A stretch of 64,000 bases of DNA. Source: an uncultured Corynebacterium sp. Its GTDB lineage: Bacteria > Actinomycetota > Actinomycetes > Mycobacteriales > Mycobacteriaceae. Below, one piece after another: positions 27,538-35,439 of the stretch. Numbering within the stretch: the first letter of the stretch is position 1; every line of letters starts with the position of its first letter. Location: the NCBI RefSeq assembly GCF_946221155.1, contig NZ_CAMIAN010000002.1, positions 33,565 through 97,564 on the forward strand, written 5' to 3'. The notes below the pieces were generated by a model that saw only the letters and a list, made by a program, of their open reading frames with translations, did not search any database and was not told the origin of the DNA. The translations under genes and the position numbers were made by a program.

Positions 27538-28320
27538 TTACAGACGCACCCTATCGCCGTAAACAAGCAGGCCATTAACGAAGCGCGTAAGGAACGGCGG
27601 CGAGAAGTGGCTGGTGGCCTCCAGCAGCTTCGTCTTCCAACCGACCGGGAAATGCACCTTCGTGGGGCTGCGGCGCGGCGCGGTCACGGCCCTTACTACC
27701 TCTGCGGCCACATCTTGTGGGGTTGTGGACGCCCCCAGCCGCCGCATTCCCGCCGTTTCCACATTGGCGATGAGCGCCGTCCGCGAGTACAGGGGCAAGA
27801 CGGTGCGAACGCGAATGTTGTGCTTATCCCACTCGAAATCCAGCGCCTCGGAGATGCCGCGGACGGCGAACTTGGTGGCGGAGTAGGTGGCCATATCCGG
27901 CGTACCGTAGATGGAGGAAGCACTGCAGACGTTGACGACCACGCCGTCGCCGGCCGCCTTGAGATGCTCGAAGGCCGCGCGGCAGCCGTAGATCACGCCC
28001 TTGACGTTGACGTCAACGAGGGCGGAATCCTGCTGGAAGCTCCCGCGGTCGATAAAGTCGCCGCCGTAGAGAACGCCCGCGTTGTTGATGAGTGCATTGA
28101 TTCCCCCGGCGCGGGCCGCGAAGTCGGTAACGGTGGCGGACCACTGGTCGGGGTCGGTGACGTCGAGTGTGCCGGGGATAATGTTCGGATGTTTAGCCCA
28201 GCCGCGGACCTTGTCTCCGTCGAGGTCGTAGGCGCCGACGGTCCAGTCGGCCTCGGCGAAGGACTCAGCGATTGCGCGGCCGAAGCCTTGGGCTGCGCCG
28301 GTAACGAGTATTGATTTCAT
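27538..28320 (-). CDS. Short-chain dehydrogenase/reductase (SDR) family oxidoreductase
   Basis: A 260-residue classical SDR. The cofactor motif is VTGAAQGFGRAIAES (TGxxxGxG), the structural motif NNAG is in ALINNAGVLYGG, the catalytic Ser is in CSASSIYG and the Tyr-x3-Lys pair is YSATKFAVRGI. The acidic residue after the second strand (AYDLDGDK) suggests NAD(H) preference. The C-terminal tail has a hydrophobic stretch. The ATG follows TTAGGAG. The substrate cannot be inferred. It is upstream of the two-component genes but probably separately controlled. Confidence 0.88.
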   Translation of the reverse strand: MKSILVTGAAQGFGRAIAESFAEADWTVGAYDLDGDKVRGWAKHPNIIPGTLDVTDPDQWSATVTDFAARAGGINALINNAGVLYGGDFIDRGSFQQDSALVDVNVKGVIYGCRAAFEHLKAAGDGVVVNVCSASSIYGTPDMATYSATKFAVRGISEALDFEWDKHNIRVRTVLPLYSRTALIANVETAGMRRLGASTTPQDVAAEVVRAVTAPRRSPTKVHFPVGWKTKLLEATSHFSPPFLTRFVNGLLVYGDRVRL

Positions 28321-28361
28321 ACTCCTAACTATTACAGTAGCCAGAGTACAGGAGGTAAATT

Positions 28362-28814
28362 ATGGCCTATTTAATCATCGACCAATCCGGGAACCCATTA
28401 AGTCGCCCGAATGATGGAGATGTTGTATCCAATCCAGACACAGGGCAGGTCCTTACCATCAGCTTCCTGAGGATAACCACGCCCGACGGGGACTATGAAG
28501 TTGATTTTCTTCCCGGAATTGTCGACCTCTACCAAGGAAGCAAGGATAGATCATCCTATTCCACAAATATTCAAGAGATAAGCGTCGAGAAAGGAACTCG
28601 ACTTCACAAAATTGGCAGTATTGACCATATAGATGATGTAACCCTGACGCATTTAGGGGATAAATACCGAGTTCAGGCCGCGAAACTAGACGACACGAAA
28701 CCAGATAGTTTAATCCTCTGCGAAGATGGTTTTATAAGAACTTTGCAAGATAGTTTTTCTGCTACCGACAGGCCTCAAGGAGTTTTCCCCGTTCTCCACA
28801 AAGTCGATGAGTAG
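28362..28814 (+). CDS. Orphan gene of atypical composition, function unknown
   Basis: I do not recognise this 150-residue protein. It has a strong AGGAGG 7 nt before the ATG and good protein-like composition: mostly beta-strand-prone, acidic, no transmembrane segment, no signal peptide, one Cys. Its base composition is visibly more AT-rich than the neighbours (roughly 45-48% GC by eye) and codons ending in A or T (such as tta, ata, aga) are common, which suggests recent transfer. It stands alone between the divergent SDR gene and purE. Immunity or phage-related proteins often look like this, but nothing here proves it. Confidence 0.7.
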   Translation: MAYLIIDQSGNPLSRPNDGDVVSNPDTGQVLTISFLRITTPDGDYEVDFLPGIVDLYQGSKDRSSYSTNIQEISVEKGTRLHKIGSIDHIDDVTLTHLGDKYRVQAAKLDDTKPDSLILCEDGFIRTLQDSFSATDRPQGVFPVLHKVDE

Positions 28815-28848
28815 GCAGCCCCGCCGAGCACTACCCAGTTAGAACGCT

Positions 28849-29361
28849 TCACCCCATCAACTTCTGCTGCAGGGCGCGATCCTTTTCCAGCACTGCGTCG
28901 CGCATGTTCTCTTGGTATTCCACCATCTTGTCCATCAGAACCTCGTCAGCCACCGCGAGGGTGCGCACGGCCAACAGGCCCGCGTTCTTCGCACCGTCGA
29001 TGGAGACGGTGGCAGTCGGCACGCCGCCCGGCATCTGCACGATGGAGAGCAGGGAATCCAAGCCATCCAGGTTTCCCAAGGCACGCGGAATGCCGATCAC
29101 CGGCAGCGGAGTGGCCGCGGCAACCATGCCGGGCAGGTGGGCCGCACCGCCGGCGCAGGCGATGATCACCTTCACGCCGCGGGTGTGGGCGGTGCGGGCG
29201 TAGTCGAGCATGCGCTCCGGGGTGCGGTGCGCGGAGACCACTCCGACCTCGAAGGGGATGCCGAACTCGGCCAGCACCTCGGCGGCCGGCTCGACGGTGG
29301 GCCAGTCGGAGTCGGACCCCATCACCAGGCCGACCAGCGGGGTGCGTGCGTTCTCAGTCAT
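28849..29361 (-). CDS. purE: N5-carboxyaminoimidazole ribonucleotide mutase
   Basis: Class I PurE converts N5-CAIR to CAIR in purine biosynthesis. The signature [20 protein letters not shown] is at the N-terminus, followed by [15 protein letters not shown] and [15 protein letters not shown], which hold the substrate site. Length 170 is normal. It begins 3 bp after the purK stop, giving the usual purK-purE pair. Confidence 0.96.
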   Translation of the reverse strand: MTENARTPLVGLVMGSDSDWPTVEPAAEVLAEFGIPFEVGVVSAHRTPERMLDYARTAHTRGVKVIIACAGGAAHLPGMVAAATPLPVIGIPRALGNLDGLDSLLSIVQMPGGVPTATVSIDGAKNAGLLAVRTLAVADEVLMDKMVEYQENMRDAVLEKDRALQQKLMG

Positions 29362-29364
29362 CGG

Positions 29365-30600
29365 TTAGTCCTCCCATTCGGCGGTTTCCAGGAACTTCGC
29401 GGCCAGGCGCGCCTGCTCGCGCGTGCGCGCCGGATCCTCCCCCAGCATATTGACGTGGCCGATCTTGCGGCGCGGGCGCCAATCCTTGCCGTACATGTGA
29501 ATCTTTGCGTTCGGGAAGCGACGCCACACCGCATCCATGCGCTCGTGCATCGGCATCGCCGGATCCTCGGCCGCACCCAGCACGTTTGCCATCACTACCA
29601 CCGGCGCGGTGGGCTCGGTGGAGCCTAGCGGGCGGTCTAATACCGCGCGGACGTGCTGCTCGAACTGGCTGGTGATGCAACCATCTTGAGTCCAGTGACC
29701 GGTGTTGTGCGGACGCATCGCCAGCTCGTTGACGATGATCTCCGGCTGGCCGTTCTCGTCGGTGGTCTCGAACAGCTCCACCGCCAGCACACCCGTGACC
29801 CCCAGCTCGGTGGCGACGTCACGGGACAGCTGCTCGGCGGCAGCCAGGATCTCCGGCGTGGAGTTCGGGGCAGGCGCCACGGCCTCCACGCAGATTCCGT
29901 CCTCCTGCAGGGATTCCACTGCCGGCCACGCCTGCACCTCGCCGGACGGGGTGCGGGCCACCATGGCGGAAAGCTCGCGCACCAGCGCGACCTTCTTCTC
30001 CGCCATCAGGGGGATCTCCTTGTCCAGCAGCTTCTCTACCAGCTCGCGGGCCTCGTCCACCGTGGCGGGGAACCACACGCCCTTGCCGTCATAGCCGCCG
30101 CGGCGGGCCTTCAGGCACACCTGGCCGCCCACGGCCTCGAAGAACCCGGCAATATCATCGGCGGACTCGATGGCGGCAAACGCCGGCACCGGGGCGCCCA
30201 GCTCGCGCAGCTTCTTGCGCATCACCAGCTTGTCCTGCGCGTGGATCAGCGCCGACGGCTGCGGCTGCACGTTCACGCCCTCTTCGATAAGGGCATCCAG
30301 GAAGCGATTGGGCACGTGCTCGTGGTCGAAGGTCACCGCGTCGGAGTCGCGAGAGACCTCGCGGACGTGCTCCTCCAGCGCGTAGTCCCCCAGCACCACG
30401 TCAGCGGTCACCTGCGCGGCCGAGGAATCCGGCGCCCCGGCCAGCACGCGGCAGCTAAGCCCCAGCTCGATCGCCGCCTGTTGTGTCATCCGCGCCAGCT
30501 GCCCGTCACCGATGATCGTCACCAGCGGCGCGCCCGGCGCGTGCGCGGTCTCGCGGGCTAGTGACCAGTCGGCTGTGTTTTTCCCGTTGTTCTCACTCAC
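29365..30600 (-). CDS. purK: N5-carboxyaminoimidazole ribonucleotide synthase
   Basis: PurK is an ATP-grasp enzyme that carboxylates AIR using bicarbonate. The N-terminal domain begins VTIIGDGQLARMTQQAA, and the ATP-grasp region has CLKARRGGYDGKGVW, VELFETTDENGQPEIIVNEL and the substrate site MRPHNTGHWTQDGC. Length 411 is normal. The start is GTG, 5 bp after the stop of the PH-domain gene. It supplies PurE, the next gene. Confidence 0.95.
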   Translation of the reverse strand: MSENNGKNTADWSLARETAHAPGAPLVTIIGDGQLARMTQQAAIELGLSCRVLAGAPDSSAAQVTADVVLGDYALEEHVREVSRDSDAVTFDHEHVPNRFLDALIEEGVNVQPQPSALIHAQDKLVMRKKLRELGAPVPAFAAIESADDIAGFFEAVGGQVCLKARRGGYDGKGVWFPATVDEARELVEKLLDKEIPLMAEKKVALVRELSAMVARTPSGEVQAWPAVESLQEDGICVEAVAPAPNSTPEILAAAEQLSRDVATELGVTGVLAVELFETTDENGQPEIIVNELAMRPHNTGHWTQDGCITSQFEQHVRAVLDRPLGSTEPTAPVVVMANVLGAAEDPAMPMHERMDAVWRRFPNAKIHMYGKDWRPRRKIGHVNMLGEDPARTREQARLAAKFLETAEWED

Positions 30601-30605
30601 GCCTT

Positions 30606-31109
30606 CTAACTATAGTTCCCCGGCCCGACACGCCTAAGCTGGCTCTTCAGCAGCCTCTCGAACTTGCGGGTATAGGGAACCGAATGCAGCACCAGCGGCA
30701 CCCGGGCGCCCGCCACATATACCGCTACGTCTCCCCGATGGGAGCGGCAATCCACCACGTTGGCCAGCGGGATCTGCCCGATCCGGCTGCGCAGGTGGCC
30801 GGTCGCGGTGATCAGCCGCCTGTCGGTCAGCAGCATGCGGGAGCGCGCGCGGAAGATCAGGTGGCGCACGCAGCGCCTCCAGCAGACCCACAGCCACGCA
30901 ACCAGCAGCCCCCGGCGGAGCCAGAGGAAGGCTTCCACGGTGGGGGCGTCCAAAGCAGTGTTGGCCAAGTACTGGTCCAGAGCGCCGATGCCCATCCAGA
31001 ACAGTCCCGTCCACAGCATCAGGCGCAACACGGGGAAGAACATGGAGCGGCGCGCGGGACTCAGCTCCGCTAAGACCTGCTCGCCGGGATCGAAAGTGAT
31101 CTTGCTCAT
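30606..31109 (-). CDS. PH-domain (bPH) membrane protein
   Basis: A 167-residue protein with two transmembrane helices (VLRLMLWTGLFWMGIGALDQ and the following LLVAWLWVCWRRC) and a C-terminal bacterial PH-like domain (RARSRMLLTDRRLITATG ... GQIPLANVVDCRS). This layout is common in actinobacterial genes between birA and purK; the function is not known. The ATG overlaps the birA stop as ATGA and the gene is followed by purK after 5 bp, so birA, this gene, purK and purE probably form one operon. Confidence 0.85.
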   Translation of the reverse strand: MSKITFDPGEQVLAELSPARRSMFFPVLRLMLWTGLFWMGIGALDQYLANTALDAPTVEAFLWLRRGLLVAWLWVCWRRCVRHLIFRARSRMLLTDRRLITATGHLRSRIGQIPLANVVDCRSHRGDVAVYVAGARVPLVLHSVPYTRKFERLLKSQLRRVGPGNYS

Positions 31110-31948
31110 GCGTAGCGCCCTCCGTAGTCGCCCGTGCCGTCGGCGCGCAGGTGCACAATCTCCCCGGCGCGGATCACGCGCGTGCCCTCGCTGGTGCGGA
31201 CCAGCAGCTCGCCATCGTCGTCGATGTCGGTTGCCGTGCCCTCCACGACCTCGTCGCCGGGCAGGAAAGCGCGCACGGAGGTGCCGATGGTCGCAGAAGC
31301 CTGGCGGTAGCGCGGTAGCACGGTCTGGGCCGCCCCTCCTAGTCGACGCCACCTCTCCAGATTCGCCGCGAGCTCCGCGAACACGGCCACCGCAACATCC
31401 TCGCGACTCGGGCAGGGCAAGTCCAGGCGGGCGCACTCCAGGTCGATGGAGCTGGCGTGGGCGACGGGCAGCTCGTCGGCCTGCAGGTCGTAGTTGATGC
31501 CGAAGCCCAGGATGATCGCCGGGTGCGGGTCCAGGTGCACAGCCTCCACCAAGATGCCCACCAGCTTGCGGCCGTCCAGCACGCAGTCGTTGGGCCACTT
31601 CAGCTGGATGGGAATGTCCGCGGAAGCGCGGATGCCCTCCACGATCGACAGGCCGGTGAGCAGCGGCAGCAGGCTAATGCGGTCCACCGGCACGTCCGGC
31701 AGGCGCAGCAGCACGGAACAGATCAGCTGGCTGCGGCCCGGGGCCTCGAAGGAGCGCCCCTTGCGGCCGCGCCCGGCGGTCTGTTCCTCAGCCATGAGTA
31801 TGGACATGTCAGGCAGGTCCTCCCCGCAGCGCACGCGGTCGGCCAAATCGGTGCTGGTGGAGCCGGTGGTTTCCAGCACTTCGACGTGACGGTAGCCCAA
31901 TGGAGCCAGGCGCTCGGCCAGGCGGCGGGGGTCTAGCGGCGTGCGCAT
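31106..31948 (-). CDS. birA: Biotin-[acetyl-CoA-carboxylase] ligase
   Basis: BirA attaches biotin to the BCCP domain, here of AccBC (39187-40980). The catalytic domain shows VLETTGSTSTDLADR, the biotin/ATP loop TAGRGRKGRSFEAPGRSQL and LKWPNDCVLDGRKLVGIL, followed by the SH3-like C-terminal domain. It is monofunctional: there is no N-terminal winged helix. The ATG at 31948 (280 residues) is chosen over a far upstream in-frame ATG because AAAGGACAG precedes it and the family start follows. It is divergent from the carboxyltransferase gene, linking biotin attachment and carboxylase genes. Confidence 0.94.
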   Translation of the reverse strand: MRTPLDPRRLAERLAPLGYRHVEVLETTGSTSTDLADRVRCGEDLPDMSILMAEEQTAGRGRKGRSFEAPGRSQLICSVLLRLPDVPVDRISLLPLLTGLSIVEGIRASADIPIQLKWPNDCVLDGRKLVGILVEAVHLDPHPAIILGFGINYDLQADELPVAHASSIDLECARLDLPCPSREDVAVAVFAELAANLERWRRLGGAAQTVLPRYRQASATIGTSVRAFLPGDEVVEGTATDIDDDGELLVRTSEGTRVIRAGEIVHLRADGTGDYGGRYA

Positions 31949-32029
31949 GGGAGTACTGTCCTTTCTTTTCACATGCCTTCCCTCAGACACTTTAGCCCCA
32001 CCAATCACGGCGCTGAAGTTTTTACACCG

Positions 32030-32035
32030 TATTAT
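32030..32035 (+). promoter_or_regulatory. -10 hexamer of a likely leaderless transcript (carboxyltransferase)
   Basis: TATTAT, close to the TATAAT consensus, ends 7 nt before the ATG at 32043. The hexamer overlaps the earlier in-frame ATG at 32034, which argues that 32043 is the true start. Confidence 0.5.
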
Positions 32036-32042
32036 GGCGACC

Positions 32043-33398
32043 ATGAGCTCTACCACCGACACATCTACAACCGCTGGGAAGATCGCCGACCTCCGCGATC
32101 GCCTGGCGGAGACCCACAAGCCGCAGGGGGACGAAATCCCGCGCGCCCGTCGCCGCGTGGACGCACTGCTGGATGCCGGTAGCTTCGTGGAGACCGACGC
32201 GCTAGCCCGCCACCGCTCGACCGCCTTCAAGGCCGACAAGTTCCGCCCAGTCACCGACGGCATTGTCGCCGGCTACGGCACCATCGACGACCGCCCAGTG
32301 TGCGTGTTCTCGCAGGATGCCACCCTGTTCGACGGCCAGATCGGCGAGACCGCGGGCGAGAAGATCCTGAAGGTCATGGAACTGGCCGTGAAGTCCGGAA
32401 CCCCGCTGATCGGTATCTACGAGGGCGCCGGCGCTCGCCCGAACGAGGGCATCGCGGCCCTGGAGTTCTTCTCCCGCATCCAGAGCCTGCAGACGAAACT
32501 CTCCGGCGTAGTTCCGCAGATCGCCCTGGTGGCCGGCCCTTCCAGTGGCGCGCTTGTTCACTCCGTGGTTCTGTCCGACGTTGTCGTTGCGGTCAAAGGT
32601 GCCGGCGAACTGGTAGATGACGCCACAGACGGCACCGCCCACATCGTCGCCGAGGACGACGCTTCCGCGCTGGGACTCGTCGCAGACGTCCTGGGCTACC
32701 TGCCCAGCAACAACCGGGCGCTCCCCCTGCGCGGAGATGAGGCAGCCGCAGAGGCGGAGACCGACGAGCTGGACGGCCTAATCCCCGACCCGGACGCGCA
32801 GGCCTACGACATGCACGAGGTGCTGCATCGCGTGCTGGACGCCGACACTGTGCTGGAACTCCAGAAGCTCCACGCGCCGAACCTGATCACGGCACTGGCG
32901 CGCGTGGGCGGCCGGAGTGTGGGCGTCATCGCGAACCAGCCCGAACAACAAGCAGGAATGATCGACGACGCAGCGGCCGAGAAGGCAGCGCGCTTCATCC
33001 GCTTCTGTGACGCGTTCAACGTGCCACTGGTAACCTTCGTGGACTCGGCCGGCTACGCACCGGACGTGCTGTTCCGCCGCACCGCAAAGCTGATCGGCGT
33101 GACGGCCGCAGCGAGTGTCGGCAAGATCGCCGTGGTCACCCGCAAGGCCTTCGGCGACGCCTACCTTTCCCTGGGCGCAAAGCGCCTGGGCACCGACCTG
33201 GTGTATGCATGGCCGACCGCGCAGATCGCGCAGGATGACAGCTACCAGGCGGAGCCGTACTCCGCCGCGGAGCGAGGCCTGGTGGACGCGGTGATCCCGC
33301 CGCGCGAGACCCGCTCCCGCATCGTCGACGGCCTGCGCCTGGTGGAGCGCAAGGCCGAGGACGGCTACCCGCGCAAGCACGACAACCTGCCGTTCTAG
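32043..33398 (+). CDS. accD2: Acyl-CoA carboxylase carboxyltransferase subunit, degenerate (AccD2/DtsR2-like)
   Basis: A 451-residue protein of the acyl-CoA carboxyltransferase beta family (TTAGKIADLRDRLAETHKPQ, GTPLIGIYEGAGARPNEGIA, FVDSAGYAP, WPTAQIAQ, AAERGLVDAVIPP). It is 70-90 residues shorter than standard AccD proteins. Both glycine-rich oxyanion motifs look damaged: the usual GxCAGG position reads GPSSGA, and YGGAY reads FGDAY. The downstream MGAAGAVG helix is deleted. It may be a structural or regulatory partner rather than a catalyst. It is followed by accE after 10 bp and faces birA. In C. glutamicum the same locus holds two such genes; only one is here. Confidence 0.85.
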   Translation: MSSTTDTSTTAGKIADLRDRLAETHKPQGDEIPRARRRVDALLDAGSFVETDALARHRSTAFKADKFRPVTDGIVAGYGTIDDRPVCVFSQDATLFDGQIGETAGEKILKVMELAVKSGTPLIGIYEGAGARPNEGIAALEFFSRIQSLQTKLSGVVPQIALVAGPSSGALVHSVVLSDVVVAVKGAGELVDDATDGTAHIVAEDDASALGLVADVLGYLPSNNRALPLRGDEAAAEAETDELDGLIPDPDAQAYDMHEVLHRVLDADTVLELQKLHAPNLITALARVGGRSVGVIANQPEQQAGMIDDAAAEKAARFIRFCDAFNVPLVTFVDSAGYAPDVLFRRTAKLIGVTAAASVGKIAVVTRKAFGDAYLSLGAKRLGTDLVYAWPTAQIAQDDSYQAEPYSAAERGLVDAVIPPRETRSRIVDGLRLVERKAEDGYPRKHDNLPF

Positions 33399-33408
33399 GA
33401 GGAAGCGC

Positions 33409-33603
33409 GTGACTGACTTTCAGGTGATCAAAGGCAACCCGGACGAGGTAGAGACCCGGGCGCTGCAGCTCATCGTCGATGACCTGGCCAAGGAGGCCGA
33501 GGCGCTGCGCAACGCCAAGCCCGATACGCGCGGGCACTACGGCCGCGAACTGCGCCACAGCAGCCCGGGTGCGTTCCGCAATCCGCGAATGCCGCGGGGC
33601 TAG
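33409..33603 (+). CDS. accE: Acyl-CoA carboxylase epsilon subunit
   Basis: A 64-residue protein with the AccE pattern: FQVIKGNPDEVETRALQLIV, a short helix, then a basic Arg/Pro-rich tail. The epsilon subunit binds the carboxyltransferase core in actinobacterial acyl-CoA carboxylases and raises activity. The start (GTG) follows AGGAGG directly after the carboxyltransferase stop. Its retention here shows that a carboxylase complex is still made. Confidence 0.9.
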   Translation: MTDFQVIKGNPDEVETRALQLIVDDLAKEAEALRNAKPDTRGHYGRELRHSSPGAFRNPRMPRG

Positions 33604-33606
33604 GAC

Positions 33607-34191
33607 ATGCAGCTGACATTGGCCAGCACCTCGCCGGCGCGGGAGAAGGTGCTGAACGCTGCCGGGGTATTCCCCCGCAAGGTCTCCCCCGGCGTGGACG
33701 AGGAAGCCGCCGTCGCGGAGCTGGTGAGCCCCACTCCGGCGCAGTACGTACAGCACCTGGCCACCGCGAAAGCGCGGGCGGTTGACGGCGAGCTGGTGCT
33801 GGGCGGCGACAGCATGCTGCTAATCGACGGCGAGCTGCAGGGCAAGCCGCACACGCGCGAGGAGACGGTGCGACGATGGCGCCAGCAGCGCGGGAAGCGC
33901 GCGGAGCTCGTCACCGGGCATGCGCTTATTGACGCCGCCACGGGCCAGATCTACGAGGAAGCCGTGGCCACTCAGATCCAGTTCGCCGATGTCTCCGACC
34001 GGGCAATCGAGGCGTACGCCGCCACCGGCGAGCCGCTGAAATGTGCCGGCGCCTTCACCCTGGAGGCGCTCGGCGGGTGGTTCATCGAAAGCATCGACGG
34101 GCACCCGTCGGCCGTCATCGGCCTGTCGCTCCCCGCCCTGCGGCGGGGGCTGGCCCATTTCGGCTATGACTTCTGCGATCTCTGGGGCTAA
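33607..34191 (+). CDS. maf: Maf-family nucleoside triphosphate pyrophosphatase
   Basis: Maf proteins hydrolyse non-canonical or dTTP/UTP nucleotides and were first linked to septum inhibition. The signature LTLASTSPAREKVLNAAG is at the N-terminus, followed by VLGGDSMLLIDGELQGKP and the catalytic-site TREETVRRWRQQRGK, and the C-terminal FTLEALGGWFIESIDGHPSAV. Length 194 is normal. It lies 3 bp after accE, so it is in the same transcript. The last 4 bp overlap the convergent prpC gene. Confidence 0.93.
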   Translation: MQLTLASTSPAREKVLNAAGVFPRKVSPGVDEEAAVAELVSPTPAQYVQHLATAKARAVDGELVLGGDSMLLIDGELQGKPHTREETVRRWRQQRGKRAELVTGHALIDAATGQIYEEAVATQIQFADVSDRAIEAYAATGEPLKCAGAFTLEALGGWFIESIDGHPSAVIGLSLPALRRGLAHFGYDFCDLWG

Positions 34192-35420
34192 TCAGCCTTA
34201 ACGGAGCGCTGTTCCGGGCCGACGTAACTGGATAGCGGGCGGATCAGGGCATTGTCCTCGTTTTGCTCCACAATGTGCGCGGTCCAGCCGACAACACGGG
34301 CCATGACGAAGATCGGGGTGAAGAACGGGATGTCGATGCCCAGCATGTAGTAGGTCGGGCCCGCCGGGAAATCCAGGTTCGGCTGGATTCCGGTGCGCTG
34401 GTCCATGGCCTTCTGCATGTTGTCGTACATCTCCACCCACCGCTGGCCGTCATGGTTGGCGGCGGTGCGGCGCATGGCGGCTTCCATGGTGGGCACGCGC
34501 GAGTCGCCCTTCTTGTACACACGGTGGCCGAAGCCCATGATCTTGTTCTTAGCGTCGCACTGGTCCAGCACCCACTGCTCGGCGGCTGCCGGGTCCTCGA
34601 CGGCCAGGAAGTTGTGCATTACAGCCTCGTTCGCGCCGCCGTGCAGCGGGCCCTTGAGGGCACCGATGGCTCCGGTGACGGCGGAGTACACGTCACTCAT
34701 AGTGGAGCTGATCACACGGCCGGTGAAGGTGGAGGCGTTGAAGCCGTGCTCAGCGTACAGGGTAAGAGATTGGTCAAAGGCCTCGACGTCGTCACGGCTG
34801 TTGGCGGGGCTGCCCTCCTCGTCGCCGAAGCACATGTACAGGAAGTTCTCGGCGATGTCGCGGTCGCGGGACGGCGGGATGTACTCCAGATTCTTGCGGC
34901 GGCGCAGGTCATAAGCGATGATCGTCGGCAGCTTCGCCAGCAGTGTCAAACCGGTGCGGCGTACCGCGTCGGGGTTGCGGTCGTCCGCGTTGAGGTCCTC
35001 CGTGCCGAACACACTGACCGCCGTACGCAGCACGTCCATGGGGTGGGCGGTCGTCGGCAGAGAGTTGATGAGGTCCAGCATGCTGCGGTCGATGGGGCGC
35101 AGGGCGCGCTCGCGCTGGCGGAACTGCTCCAGCTCGCGGAAGTCGGGCAGTTCTCCGTTCCACAGCAGGTAGGCCACGTCCTCGAAGGTGCAATGCTCGG
35201 CCAGCTCCTCGACGGGGTAGCCCCGGTAGGTCAGGGAGTTGGTCTCCGGGTTCACCTTCGAGACGCCGGAGGTGTCCACCACCACGCCGTTGAGGCCCTT
35301 GTTGATGTTCTTGTCGGTGCCGGTGACGTTGGAGGATTTGGTGGACTGGGCGCGGGGCGTGGTGAAGTTGGTTCGTCCGCGGTCGAAGGGTGCGTTGGAA
35401 ACCTTGATCGGCTTAGTCAT
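34188..35420 (-). CDS. prpC: 2-methylcitrate synthase
   Basis: The enzyme condenses propionyl-CoA with oxaloacetate in the methylcitrate cycle; such enzymes often have citrate synthase activity as well. Type II citrate synthase features are GGANEAVMHNF (first His), MGFGHRVYKKGDSR (second His) and the Asp in the C-terminal region. The ATG at 35420 gives 410 residues and follows GAAAGGA; an in-frame start at 35489 overlaps prpD and is less likely. The gene follows prpD after 19 bp. In C. glutamicum the order is prpD-prpB-prpC, so prpB is missing here. Confidence 0.92.
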   Translation of the reverse strand: MTKPIKVSNAPFDRGRTNFTTPRAQSTKSSNVTGTDKNINKGLNGVVVDTSGVSKVNPETNSLTYRGYPVEELAEHCTFEDVAYLLWNGELPDFRELEQFRQRERALRPIDRSMLDLINSLPTTAHPMDVLRTAVSVFGTEDLNADDRNPDAVRRTGLTLLAKLPTIIAYDLRRRKNLEYIPPSRDRDIAENFLYMCFGDEEGSPANSRDDVEAFDQSLTLYAEHGFNASTFTGRVISSTMSDVYSAVTGAIGALKGPLHGGANEAVMHNFLAVEDPAAAEQWVLDQCDAKNKIMGFGHRVYKKGDSRVPTMEAAMRRTAANHDGQRWVEMYDNMQKAMDQRTGIQPNLDFPAGPTYYMLGIDIPFFTPIFVMARVVGWTAHIVEQNEDNALIRPLSSYVGPEQRSVKAD

Positions 35421-35439
35421 GGTGAGTCGTCCTTTCGGG

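Noticed and set aside
28815..28848. Terminator between the orphan gene and purE
   Set aside because: No stem of useful length and no U-run is present in these 34 bp.
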